Positions 35,877 to 44,879 of a DNA stretch of 64,000 nucleotides are shown here, piece after piece. The notes under the pieces are model-generated. The model made no database searches, was not told where the DNA came from, and worked only from the letters and a program-made list of their open reading frames with translations. Every line of letters starts with the position of its first letter. Within the stretch, counting starts at the first letter, position 1. Location of the stretch: positions 145,974-209,973 of the forward strand of contig JAJDTL010000002.1 of the NCBI GenBank assembly GCA_022827195.1, in the 5' to 3' direction. Made by a program: the position numbers and the translations under genes. The DNA is from Caldilineaceae bacterium. Its GTDB lineage: Bacteria; Chloroflexota; Anaerolineae; Caldilineales; Caldilineaceae.

Positions 35877-37016
35877 ATGTACGAGCTTCCCGAAGATATC
35901 AAGATGCTGCGCGAGCTAGCGATCGAGTTTACCGCCCGAGAAATCATCCCGCGCGCCGAGCACTACGATCAGTCCGACGAGTGGCCTTGGGACATCTTCC
36001 AAAAGGCCCGCGAGGTCGGTCTCGTCAACCTCAATATTCCGGAGGAGTACGGAGGCATGGGCGCCACTGCGCTCGAGGAGTGCGTGATTTCGGAGGCGAT
36101 GGCCTACGGCTGCTCCGGCATTCAGACCGCGCTGATGCTGAATCAACTGGCCATACTGCCGCTTCTGATTGCCGGCAGCGACGAGCAGAAGCGGCGCTAC
36201 CTGCCCTGGATCGCTGACGAAGGCAAGGTCGCCGCCTACTGCATGACCGAGCCCGACGCCGGTTCAGACGTAGCCGGGATCAAGACCACGGCCGTTCGCC
36301 GCGGCGACACATACTTGCTCAACGGTCTCAAGACCTGGATTACCGACGGTCCTGTCGCCAGCTTCTTCGCGGTTTTCGCCAAGACCGATCCCGAAGCCGC
36401 CCACAAGGGGATGAGCTGCTTCATTGTCGAACGGGACTGGCCGGGCGTGAGCACAGGGCAGCCGCTCAAAAAGATGGGACAGCAGGCCGCCCAGGCCTGC
36501 CAGGTCTTTTTTGAGAATGTCGAGGTACCGGTCGCCAACCGGTTGGGCGAGGAGGGCGATGGCTTCAGGATCGCAATGCAGGCTTTCGACATCAGCCGCC
36601 CGGGCGTTGCCACGGCGGCGGTCGGCGTTTCCTGGCGCGCGCTGGACGAGGCGGTCGCATACGCCGGCGAACGCACCGCATTCGGACAGCCCATCGCCCA
36701 TTTCCAGGGCGTAGGCTTTATGCTGGCCGACATGGCGATTCGCGTCGAAGCCGGCCGCCTGCTCGCCTACAAGGCCGCCTGGGAGGTCGACCAGGGCGTC
36801 CGCAACACCATGTCGGCCTCGATCGCCAAGGCCTACTGCGCCGAGGCCGCCATGAAAAATGCGACCGACGCCGTGCAGGTCTTTGGCGGCAACGGCTACA
36901 GCCGCGAATATCCGGTTGAGAAACTGATGCGCGACGCCAAGATCTATCAGATCTACGAAGGCACGACCCAGATCCAGCAGATGGTCATCTCGCGTGAACT
37001 GTACCGCAACCGTTAG
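35877..37016 (+). CDS. Acyl-CoA dehydrogenase
   Basis: 379 aa FAD enzyme introducing a 2,3 double bond into acyl-CoA. Family signatures are MTEPDAGSDVAGIKTTA and QVFGGNGYSREYPVEKLMRD. The catalytic base is Glu361 in KIYQIYEGTTQIQ, the position of short/medium-chain dehydrogenases. Full length. GAGGATC about 9 bp before the ATG serves as ribosome site. No other beta-oxidation gene is adjacent. Confidence 0.95.
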   Translation: MYELPEDIKMLRELAIEFTAREIIPRAEHYDQSDEWPWDIFQKAREVGLVNLNIPEEYGGMGATALEECVISEAMAYGCSGIQTALMLNQLAILPLLIAGSDEQKRRYLPWIADEGKVAAYCMTEPDAGSDVAGIKTTAVRRGDTYLLNGLKTWITDGPVASFFAVFAKTDPEAAHKGMSCFIVERDWPGVSTGQPLKKMGQQAAQACQVFFENVEVPVANRLGEEGDGFRIAMQAFDISRPGVATAAVGVSWRALDEAVAYAGERTAFGQPIAHFQGVGFMLADMAIRVEAGRLLAYKAAWEVDQGVRNTMSASIAKAYCAEAAMKNATDAVQVFGGNGYSREYPVEKLMRDAKIYQIYEGTTQIQQMVISRELYRNR

Positions 37017-37600
37017 TGGCCGCGCCCGCGGTTGCGAAATCCCTAGCAGCGCCTGCCTTTGCACATTCTATTCTTTGTCTTGCGCAGGACCAGGCTACTG
37101 ACTTCCGGCCGCTGATCAATGCAGTTGCTAGCCGTCATTGCCATCGGTCGCGGTGGGCCTGCAAGGGGCGACTCCACACTCAGCGCTGCCGCGGCGGCAC
37201 AGAGCTGGCCAGCGCCGGACCGCAGGCGCGGCCAATGGCCGTTGGATGGTCGGTCCCGTCTGCCCTACGAGAAGGCTCAAGCGGCTTGAAAGTCCGCGCT
37301 GCGCGGCCGCACAGAAACGATCACCTGATATATACCTACCAAGCGGCGGCAGTATCGGCCGACCGGGAGATTCCCTTCCAAGTAAGGGTGCGCTTGCCTT
37401 GTCAAACAGAGGCTCTCTTTCGTTGACAATACAGGCAAAAGAAAGTAGAATAAGGGACGGTTGCCTGCTTCTTTCACCCAATAGCCGGCGCGGTCGCGCG
37501 TCTGTCAGGGACGGGCAATCATTTGCCACTATGAACGGGAAAAAGAGATGAAGTTGGCTTCCCTTTGCGGGGATGATGACCAGCGCTGCGAGGAGGATTC
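37017..37600. other. 584-bp intergenic region
   Basis: Between the acyl-CoA dehydrogenase and the EF-G-like gene. Frames here lack protein-like composition. The right part holds the EF-G-like promoter (37423-37451). No T-box or other leader motif was recognised. Confidence 0.6.
37423..37451 (+). promoter_or_regulatory. Strong sigma-70 promoter for the EF-G-like gene
   Basis: Perfect TTGACA (37423-37428), 17-bp spacer, TAGAAT (37446-37451). Leader of about 145 nt before the start codon at 37601, which has AGGAGG 7 bp upstream. Confidence 0.75.
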
Positions 37601-39664
37601 ATGGCTGATTATACGACCGACAGAATACGAAACGTTACAATTCTTGGGCACGGCAGTTCGGGCAAGACCTCGCTCGCCGAAGCGCTTCTTTTCAACGAGG
37701 GAGGCTCGAATCGGCTTGGACGCGTTGAGGACGGCTCGACCGTTTCAGATTGGGACGCAGAGGAGCAGCGCCGAGGCATCTCGATCAATCTCGCCATCGT
37801 CCCTGTAGAATCCCAGAACACCAGGCTGACTCTGATCGACACGCCGGGCTATCTCGACTTTGTCGGCGAGGTGATTAGCGGCCTGGCCGTCTCAGAAGCC
37901 GGTCTCGTCTTGATCGACTCCGTAGCCGGCGTCGAAGTCGGCACCGAGCTCGCCTGGGAGCAGCTCGATGCCGCCCAGAAGCCCCGCCTGATCTTCATCA
38001 ACAAGATGGACCGCGAGAACGCCAATTTCGAACGCGCACTAGGGAGCATCAACGAGGCCTTCTCAGGCACAATCCTTCCCTTCCAATTGCCGATCGGGGC
38101 AGGAGAGAGCTTTGAAGGCGTAGTCAATCTGGTCGACATGAAGGCCTATCTCGGCGCCGATGCCACTGTCGCCGATATCCCGGCCGGCTTGGAAGACGCC
38201 GCTGAGGAGGCCCGCCAGGCCCTGATAGACGCCGCTGCCGAGACAGACGACGAGCTGATCATGAAGTACCTGGAAGGGGAAGAGCTGACCGAAGACGAGG
38301 TCCGCCAGGGTCTGCGACAGGGCGTCAGAGAGGGCCAGATCATCCCCGTCTTCTGCGGCAGCGCCATAGCCAATATCGGGCTCCGCAGCCTCGTACGCGC
38401 GCTCATCAGCTACGTGCCCTCTCCGGTTGACGTCGCCTCGCCGGCCGCCAATGGGGAAGAGGAAGAGATCGAGCTGGCGGCCGCGGCCGACGGCCCGGTA
38501 GCCGCCTACGTGTTCAAAACCATCGTTGACCGCTACGTCGGTCGCATGAACTACGTACGCGTCGTTTCCGGTACACTTGCGGCCGATTCGCAGGTGACGA
38601 TTCAGCGCACCGGCAAGAGTGAAAAACTTCAGAACCTTTTTCGAGTCTGCGGCAAGGAGTTGGAGGCGGCCGCTGCGCTCGTTGCCGGAGAGATCGGCGT
38701 CGTCACCAAAATGGAGGACCTGAGCACCTCCGATACGCTGGCAGAAGAGAAGCTCACCATCGCGCCGCCCGAGTATCCAAAGCCGCTCTACTCGGTCTCC
38801 GTCATGCCTGCGACCAAGGCGGACAGCGCCAAGATGGGCCAGGGTTTGCAGGCCCTGGCCGAGGAGAACCCCACGCTGCAGGTCGAATACGTCTACGCCA
38901 CCAAGCAGAACATCCTGCAGGGCATGGGCGACACCCACATCGACGTCGCCATCCGCAGCCTTGACAACAAATTCGGCGTCAAGGTCGAGACGGCCATGCC
39001 AAAGGTCCCCTACCAGGAGACCGTGACCCGCACCGCCAGCGCCCGTTATCGGCACAAGAAACAGACCGGCGGGGCAGGGCAGTTCGCCGACGTCGAGCTG
39101 CGCGTTGAACCGCTCGACCGCGGTGACGGTTTCTCCTACGACAGTGAGGTATTCGGCGGTTCGATTCCCAGTGTCTTCATACCCTCCATCGAGAAGGGAA
39201 TCCGCCAGATTCTCGAACAGGGCGTGATCGCAGGCTTTCCCATCGTCGACGTCAAGGCCATTGTTTTCGACGGCAAGCACCACCCCGTCGACTCCAAGGA
39301 CATTGCTTTCCAGACAGCCGGACGCGAGGTCTTCAAGATTGCCATGCAGGAGGCCCGACCCGTGCTGCTCGAGCCCATTTACAGCATGAGGGTGACCGTT
39401 CCCGACGAGTTCATGGGCGACGTCATGGGAGACCTCAACAACCGCCGCGGCCGCGTACAGGGGATGGAGAATCGTAACAACCGCGCCATCATCAACGCCG
39501 AAATCCCACTGGCCGAGATTCTGCGCTACGGCACCGATCTTCGCTCCATGACGCAGGGGCGGGGCATTTACACGATCGAATTCGAACGCTACGAGCCCGT
39601 CCCAGGCCACCTTGCCGATCATGTCATTACGCAGAGCAAGGAGGAAGAGGCCGAGCAGGAGTAG
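37601..39664 (+). CDS. EF-G-like translational GTPase (EF-G2 type)
   Basis: 687 aa. GTPase motifs: G1 GHGSSGKT (16-23), G3 DTPGYLDF, G4 NKMD. All EF-G domains are present. Sequence marks place it with the EF-G-like/EF-G2 group rather than canonical FusA: the P-loop begins Gly-His-Gly instead of Ala-His-Ile-Asp, switch I has RRGISINLA in place of RGITI, and RLGRVEDGSTVSDWD replaces the canonical stretch. EF-G2 proteins bind ribosomes but may lack full translocase activity. It stands alone, not in a str operon with rpsL, rpsG and tuf. Confidence 0.9.
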   Translation: MADYTTDRIRNVTILGHGSSGKTSLAEALLFNEGGSNRLGRVEDGSTVSDWDAEEQRRGISINLAIVPVESQNTRLTLIDTPGYLDFVGEVISGLAVSEAGLVLIDSVAGVEVGTELAWEQLDAAQKPRLIFINKMDRENANFERALGSINEAFSGTILPFQLPIGAGESFEGVVNLVDMKAYLGADATVADIPAGLEDAAEEARQALIDAAAETDDELIMKYLEGEELTEDEVRQGLRQGVREGQIIPVFCGSAIANIGLRSLVRALISYVPSPVDVASPAANGEEEEIELAAAADGPVAAYVFKTIVDRYVGRMNYVRVVSGTLAADSQVTIQRTGKSEKLQNLFRVCGKELEAAAALVAGEIGVVTKMEDLSTSDTLAEEKLTIAPPEYPKPLYSVSVMPATKADSAKMGQGLQALAEENPTLQVEYVYATKQNILQGMGDTHIDVAIRSLDNKFGVKVETAMPKVPYQETVTRTASARYRHKKQTGGAGQFADVELRVEPLDRGDGFSYDSEVFGGSIPSVFIPSIEKGIRQILEQGVIAGFPIVDVKAIVFDGKHHPVDSKDIAFQTAGREVFKIAMQEARPVLLEPIYSMRVTVPDEFMGDVMGDLNNRRGRVQGMENRNNRAIINAEIPLAEILRYGTDLRSMTQGRGIYTIEFERYEPVPGHLADHVITQSKEEEAEQE

Positions 39665-39778
39665 AAGGCGCGGTACAAACGTCCCAGCGGCCCGATCGGC
39701 CACCTACTTGCTCAGGCGAGGGATGGCAGGTTCTCGTACCGAGCTACGCCTTTTGCAAGAATGACAGGATCGCGGGAC

Positions 39779-39807
39779 TTAGCTGCCATTCCAAATTGAA
39801 CTATACT
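39779..39807 (+). promoter_or_regulatory. Possible promoter for the GT2 gene
   Basis: TATACT (39802-39807) is a good -10; TTAGCT (39779-39784) 17 bp upstream is a poor -35. About 85 bp before the GTG start. Confidence 0.3.
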
Positions 39808-39892
39808 GGCTGAGTCTGCAAATGCCGGCGTTGACCGTCGGCGTTTTCATGCAACGCCCGAAAAAGGCACAAGCCGCACAGGAGCGCAATTC

Positions 39893-41494
39893 GTGCCTCA
39901 GTCTTTGCCACTGTTTTTCCTGCAACTCATTTATGCCATAAGCGCCTTCGGGCTGGCAGCCTACGGGCTGCAAGCGTTCATCCTCACCTTGTTGCGCCTT
40001 CGCGCCGACCGCTTAACGGCTGCTGATTCTACTATTGCGTCGGGCGACTGCGGGGGCTCTTCCGATGACGGAAAGACCGACTGGCCTTCCGTGACAGTGC
40101 AGCTGCCCGTCTATAACGAACTCCACGTCGTCGGCCGCCTGATTGACGCCTGCGCCCGTATCGATTATCCCCCAGACCGCCTGCAGATCCAGGTGCTGGA
40201 CGATTCGGACGACGATACCACCACACTTGCCATGAGCCGCGCTGCCTACTGGCAGCGCAAAGGGACCGACGTGCAGGTCGTGCGTCGCTCCAGCAGGCGC
40301 GGCTACAAGGCCGGCGCCTTGCAGGAAGGGCTCGCATCGACCGCGGGCGAGTTTGTCGCCGTATTTGACGCCGACTTCGCCCCCCGGCCGGGCTTCTTGC
40401 GGCGCACGATCCCAGTCTTTTTGGCGCCCAGCGGCGCTGAAGTCGGCTTTGTGCAGACGCGCTGGGCCCACCTGAATCCAGCGTATTCGGCACTGACCAG
40501 GGCACAAGCCCTGGCCCTCGACGGGCACTTCGTCGTCGAGCAGGCAGCCCGCAATTCGACCGGCCTGCCCTTCGGATTCAACGGCTCTGCCGGCGTGTGG
40601 CGCCGCGCCTGCATCGAAGATGCCGCGGTCGGCGGCTGGCAGGCCGATACGCTATGCGAGGACCTGGACCTGAGCTACCGCGCCCAGATGGCCGGCTGGC
40701 GCGGCCTCTATCTCGACGACGTCGAGGCGCCCGCCGAACTACCCCCACAACTACTGGCCTTTAAGCGGCAGCAGTTCCGCTGGGCAAAAGGTAGCGTCGC
40801 CACGCTCCGCAAGCTTGGTGCCTGCATCTGGCAGGGCAGCTGGCCGCTCTACAAGCGCATCGCCGCGCTCGTCCACCTGGGCGGCTATCTAATCCACCCG
40901 CTGCTGCTGCTGCTGCTCCTCGTCTCCCCGGTCCTGATCCTGCTCGGGAGCCAACCCTTCTGGCCACTGGCCTATCTAAGCCTGGTCTCCATCGGCCCGC
41001 CCGCGCTCTACGCCCTGGCGCAGCACAGGTTGCATCCCCGCGATTGGCCCCGCCGTTGGGCCTTTCTGCCTATCCTCATGCTACTGGGCATGGGACTCTC
41101 GCTCAGCAACTCCGTGGCCGCGTTCCAGGCCCTGTTGGGGCGTACCGGCGCCTTTCTGCGGACGCCTAAGTTTCGTGTCGAGACCGGCGAACGCGCTTTC
41201 AGACCCGGTGGCCGCGCAACGGCAGGAACCTGGCAGCGGAGCGGCTACGCGCTGGGGCTGGAACCGGTAGTCGGCGGCGAACTCTTTCTTGCTGCCTACG
41301 CTTGCGCCGGCTGCTTCGTCGTTGCCGCCGGCGGCCATTGGTGGAGCCTACCCTTCCTCGCTCTCTATGCCGGAGGCTACTCGCTGGTCGCCTTCGTCGG
41401 GCTCTACGAGTCTTGGCTGGCGCGCCATGGCAAGAAAGCCCGCGGCCAATCCGCCTCCCGCCTATTCCGCGCCAAGAATCTTGTCAAATCCTGA
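39893..41494 (+). CDS. Membrane glycosyltransferase family 2 (cellulose-synthase-like)
   Basis: 533 aa, GTG start with AGGAG site. N-terminal membrane helix (6-37), GT-A catalytic domain, then four or five membrane helices. Catalytic features: VQLPVYNE, LDDSDD (first Asp), FDADFAP (DxD), CEDLDLSYRA (general base), and QQFRW (the Q-x-x-R-W motif of processive GT2 enzymes). Probably makes a beta-linked polysaccharide or glycosylates a lipid at the membrane, like Csl or glucomannan synthases. Polymer unknown. Confidence 0.92.
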   Translation: MPQSLPLFFLQLIYAISAFGLAAYGLQAFILTLLRLRADRLTAADSTIASGDCGGSSDDGKTDWPSVTVQLPVYNELHVVGRLIDACARIDYPPDRLQIQVLDDSDDDTTTLAMSRAAYWQRKGTDVQVVRRSSRRGYKAGALQEGLASTAGEFVAVFDADFAPRPGFLRRTIPVFLAPSGAEVGFVQTRWAHLNPAYSALTRAQALALDGHFVVEQAARNSTGLPFGFNGSAGVWRRACIEDAAVGGWQADTLCEDLDLSYRAQMAGWRGLYLDDVEAPAELPPQLLAFKRQQFRWAKGSVATLRKLGACIWQGSWPLYKRIAALVHLGGYLIHPLLLLLLLVSPVLILLGSQPFWPLAYLSLVSIGPPALYALAQHRLHPRDWPRRWAFLPILMLLGMGLSLSNSVAAFQALLGRTGAFLRTPKFRVETGERAFRPGGRATAGTWQRSGYALGLEPVVGGELFLAAYACAGCFVVAAGGHWWSLPFLALYAGGYSLVAFVGLYESWLARHGKKARGQSASRLFRAKNLVKS

Positions 41495-41516
41495 TAGCGC
41501 CTGTACAATTGCGCTA
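41481..41516 (+). promoter_or_regulatory. Promoter with overlapping inverted repeat before the 71-aa gene and polA
   Basis: TTGTCA (41481-41486), 17-bp spacer, TACAAT (41504-41509). The inverted repeat TAGCGC (41495-41500) / GCGCTA (41511-41516) brackets the -10 box, a likely repressor site. The -35 lies inside the end of the GT2 gene. Confidence 0.65.
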
Positions 41517-41615
41517 TGCAGCACATGGGGCCTGCCCGCCGCGGCCGAAGCAAGACGCGGCTCGTTGCAGTGACCCACTTGGGATCCGTTGCCCGTTCGC
41601 ACGGAGGTTTTTGCG

Positions 41616-41831
41616 GTGGCCAAGCGAAGCTACGACGATATTTCCTGGCTTGAGGACCCGAAGGACGTGATCGTTCTCGCCAATCGCAGCGGCAAGAACT
41701 ACATTCTCGACCTCCCGACAGGCCACTACAGGCTGGACGCCGGACGCCGCATGAGAACGTTGCGTTCGATTCTCGAAATCGTTCAGATTCGCGACCTTGT
41801 AGCCGGCGGTCAACTTGCCGTTGAAGAGTAA
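41616..41831 (+). CDS. Small conserved-looking protein, unknown function
   Basis: 71 aa from GTG 41616, chosen because GGAGG lies 8 bp upstream; a TTG nine codons earlier has no such site. The sequence begins MAKRSYDDISWLEDPKDVIV and ends with a helical stretch. It contains ANRSGKNYILDLPTGHYRLD, a beta-hairpin-like region. No signal peptide, membrane segment or known domain is recognised. It has its own promoter and lies 112 bp before polA. Base composition and codon use look like neighbouring genes. Confidence 0.65.
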   Translation: MAKRSYDDISWLEDPKDVIVLANRSGKNYILDLPTGHYRLDAGRRMRTLRSILEIVQIRDLVAGGQLAVEE

Positions 41832-41943
41832 CTGCTTTCGCATGCAGGTGGGCGCTGCAATCTTGCCGGCGAGTCCGAGTGGCCTGTCTGCGTTGACAAC
41901 GGCCAGGGTACGGCCTATGCGTCCTTCCAACAGGTGAGTAAAC

Positions 41944-44796
41944 GTGTCGACATTCCTTCTCATTGACGGGCACTCGCAGGCATTTCGCGCCTACTTCGGG
42001 GTCAGAGTTCCGATGAGCACCGCCCGCGGCGAGTCGACCGGAGCAGTGTTCGGTTTTGTCAGCAAGCTGTTCAGCGTGCTGAGGGACTACCGGCCCGACG
42101 GCGTGGCCGTCGCATTTGACAAGGGCGACACATGGCGGCACGCGGAGTTCACCGAATACAAAGCGACGCGCGACGCGATGCCCGACGACATGCGCCCACA
42201 GATGGACCGCATCGAGCAGGTCCTGGATGCGCTGCGCATCCCAACCGTGTCGCTCGAAGACTACGAGGCCGACGACGTGCTCGGCGCGCTGGCGCAACAG
42301 GCCGCCGCGGCCGGACACGACGTATTGATTCTCACCGGCGACCGCGACCTTTTCCAGTTGGCTTCCGATCGCGTCCGCATCCTCTACACCTCCGGCGGGC
42401 CCTCGCCGACCACTTCGGCCTACGGCGCAGCGGAGGTCGCCGGTCGCTATGGCGGCCTCACACCGGAACAGTTCGTGGAGATGAAGGCGCTGGTCGGCGA
42501 CAGCTCGGATAACATCCCCGGTGCGCCGGGTGTCGGCGAGAAGACTGCGATCGGCTACCTTCAGAAGTACGGCTCGCTCGACGTTCTCTACGAGCACATC
42601 GACGAAATCCGCGGCCCCAAAAGGCAGCAGAACCTGCGTGGGGCCGAGCAGGAGGTACGGCGCAACAAGAGGTTGATGACCATAGTCTGCGACCTCAACG
42701 TCACCTTCGACGCCGATACCTTCCGCCTCGCCGGATATGACAGGTCAGCGGTGGAAAGCCTCTTTGCCGAGCTGGAGTTCAACCGCCTTCAGCGCGAGCT
42801 CGACGAACTGGGCGAGATCACCTTGGCAGGCGCCACAGATGGCGGACCGCAACTGCAGTCAGGGCTCTTTCCCGATGCCGCTCAGGCAGATTCCGCGCCC
42901 GTGCTGCTCCCCGACGCGCCCGGCAAGGCTAGCGATGCGCATCCTTACCTCTGTGTTCAGGACCAGGCCGGGCTTGACAATGTGGTCGAGGCCCTCGAAG
43001 GGGCGGAGATCCTCTCTTTCGACGTCGAGACCACCGGCACCGACCCGATGACCGCCGACCTCGTCGGCCTGGGAATCGCCTGGGCTAAAGGCGAGGGCTG
43101 CTACATTCCGGTCGCCCACGATGGGGGCAAACAACTGCCCTGGGACCTTGTCAAGAAAACGATTCAACCTTACTTTGCCCGTGCCGACCTGCCCAAGGTG
43201 GCCCACAACGGCAAGTATGACCTCGTCGTCTGCCGCCGCCACGGGCTCGAAGTCAACGGCCCGATCCACGACACCCTGACCGCTGCCTGGCTGCTGGACT
43301 CCGGCAGCCGCTCCCTCGGCCTCAAGGCCCAGGCGCAGGCGGTGCTCAACTGGACGATGACCGACATCTCGGCGCTAATCGGCAGCGGCCGCAACCAGAT
43401 TTCGATCGGGCAGGTAGAAATCGGAGAGGTCACTGGCTACTGCGGCGCTGACGTTGACGCAACCATCCAGCTTTGGGACGCGCTCTCGCCAGAGCTGCAC
43501 GAAGCCGGGATGTGGGAGCTCTACAGCTGTATCGAGCTGCCGTTGCTGCCGGTCCTTGCCGATATGGAGATGGCCGGCATTCAGGTCGATTCAGATTTTC
43601 TCGCTGAGATGTCCGTCAGGCTCGTAGCACGCCTAGGGCAGATCGACGAACGGCTCAAGCAGATCGTTGGGCGCGACTTCAATCTGCGCAGCACGCGGCA
43701 GCTCAGCGAGGTCATGTTCAGCGAGATGGGATTCCCGTCCAAGGGACTGAAAAAGACGCGCACCGGATTCGTCAGCACCGCGGCCGGTGAGCTGGAGAAG
43801 CTGAGAAATCTGACCGCCAAGCTGTCGTCCGACCAGGGGGAGTTTCTGACGCTTCTGTTTGAGCAACGCCAGCTGGAAAAGCTGCGCGGCACTTACGTCG
43901 ACACGCTCGGCGACATGGTCAACGAACAGACAGGCCGCATTCATACCAGTTACAGCCAGACCGGCTCCTCGACAGGCCGGCTCAGCAGCAACAACCCGAA
44001 CCTGCAGAACATACCCATCCGCACCGAGCGAGGACGCGAAGTGCGAAAGGCCTTTGAGGCCGCGGAGGGCAAACTGCTGCTGGCGGCCGACTACAGCCAG
44101 GTTGAGCTCCGCATTCTGGCCCACATGGTGCAGGAGCAGCCGCTGCTCGACGCATTTCGCCAGGGGCAGGACATTCACGCGGTCACGGCGTCGCGTCTGT
44201 TCGGCGTGCCGCTCGACCAGGTCTCCTACGACCAGCGCGGCATGGGCAAGACGATCAACTTCGCCACGATCTACGGCGTCAGCGCCTTCGGTCTCAGCAG
44301 CCGCACCGACATGGGACCGGCCGAAGCGCAGGAGTTTCTCGATCAGTACTTCGCTACCTATCCCTGCGTGCGCGAATATATCGACGAGACCATCCACAGG
44401 GCCAACACCGACGGCTATGTAACGACGCTTTTGGGGCGCAGGCGCCGTTTCGACGAACTCAAGGGGCGGCTGCCTTTCAACCAGAGACAGGCGCTAGAAC
44501 GCCAGGCAATAAACGCGCCGATCCAGGGCACGGCCGCCGACATCACCAAGATCGCCATGTGCCGCCTCCATCGGCGGTTGCGCGATGAGGGCGTGGTAGC
44601 CAAGATGCTCCTGCAAGTCCACGACGAGCTGGTGCTGGAACTCCCACACTCCGAATTGGGTACGGTCGCGCCGATCGTGCGCGATGTCATGGAATCGGCC
44701 TACCGCCTGGATGTTCCCCTCGTGGTGGATGTCGAAGCGGGCCCAAACTGGTACGAAATGGAGGAGATGCCGCTTTCCGAGGCACAGCCTCACTGA
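41944..44796 (+). CDS. polA: DNA polymerase I
   Basis: 950 aa, GTG start. Three domains: 5'-3' exonuclease (about 1-290, with GDRDLFQLAS and DSSDNIPGAPGVGEKTA), 3'-5' proofreading exonuclease (about 335-530) and polymerase (about 560-950). The proofreading site is intact: Asp360 and Glu362 in FDVETTG, HNGKYD, and YCGADVDAT, unlike Taq-type enzymes. Polymerase metal ligands are Asp716 (DYSQVELRI) and Asp894 (VHDELVLE). The O-helix reads RGMGKTINFATIYGVSAFG. Repair and Okazaki-fragment processing. Confidence 0.97.
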   Translation: MSTFLLIDGHSQAFRAYFGVRVPMSTARGESTGAVFGFVSKLFSVLRDYRPDGVAVAFDKGDTWRHAEFTEYKATRDAMPDDMRPQMDRIEQVLDALRIPTVSLEDYEADDVLGALAQQAAAAGHDVLILTGDRDLFQLASDRVRILYTSGGPSPTTSAYGAAEVAGRYGGLTPEQFVEMKALVGDSSDNIPGAPGVGEKTAIGYLQKYGSLDVLYEHIDEIRGPKRQQNLRGAEQEVRRNKRLMTIVCDLNVTFDADTFRLAGYDRSAVESLFAELEFNRLQRELDELGEITLAGATDGGPQLQSGLFPDAAQADSAPVLLPDAPGKASDAHPYLCVQDQAGLDNVVEALEGAEILSFDVETTGTDPMTADLVGLGIAWAKGEGCYIPVAHDGGKQLPWDLVKKTIQPYFARADLPKVAHNGKYDLVVCRRHGLEVNGPIHDTLTAAWLLDSGSRSLGLKAQAQAVLNWTMTDISALIGSGRNQISIGQVEIGEVTGYCGADVDATIQLWDALSPELHEAGMWELYSCIELPLLPVLADMEMAGIQVDSDFLAEMSVRLVARLGQIDERLKQIVGRDFNLRSTRQLSEVMFSEMGFPSKGLKKTRTGFVSTAAGELEKLRNLTAKLSSDQGEFLTLLFEQRQLEKLRGTYVDTLGDMVNEQTGRIHTSYSQTGSSTGRLSSNNPNLQNIPIRTERGREVRKAFEAAEGKLLLAADYSQVELRILAHMVQEQPLLDAFRQGQDIHAVTASRLFGVPLDQVSYDQRGMGKTINFATIYGVSAFGLSSRTDMGPAEAQEFLDQYFATYPCVREYIDETIHRANTDGYVTTLLGRRRRFDELKGRLPFNQRQALERQAINAPIQGTAADITKIAMCRLHRRLRDEGVVAKMLLQVHDELVLELPHSELGTVAPIVRDVMESAYRLDVPLVVDVEAGPNWYEMEEMPLSEAQPH

Positions 44797-44879
44797 ACAG
44801 GCGCAACCGGGTACGGCCCGGATGGTTGTGGGCTTGTGTAAGGCTGGCCTATTCGAGACGGCGAGGTGAGACATCGAAG

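Noticed and set aside
38063..39703. 546-codon open frame antisense to the EF-G-like gene
   Set aside because: Fully antisense to a gene with intact GTPase motifs; codon-structure shadow.
44804..44828. Hairpin between polA and argS as a terminator or T-box
   Set aside because: No T-run and no T-box bulge sequence; probably a chance GC hairpin.
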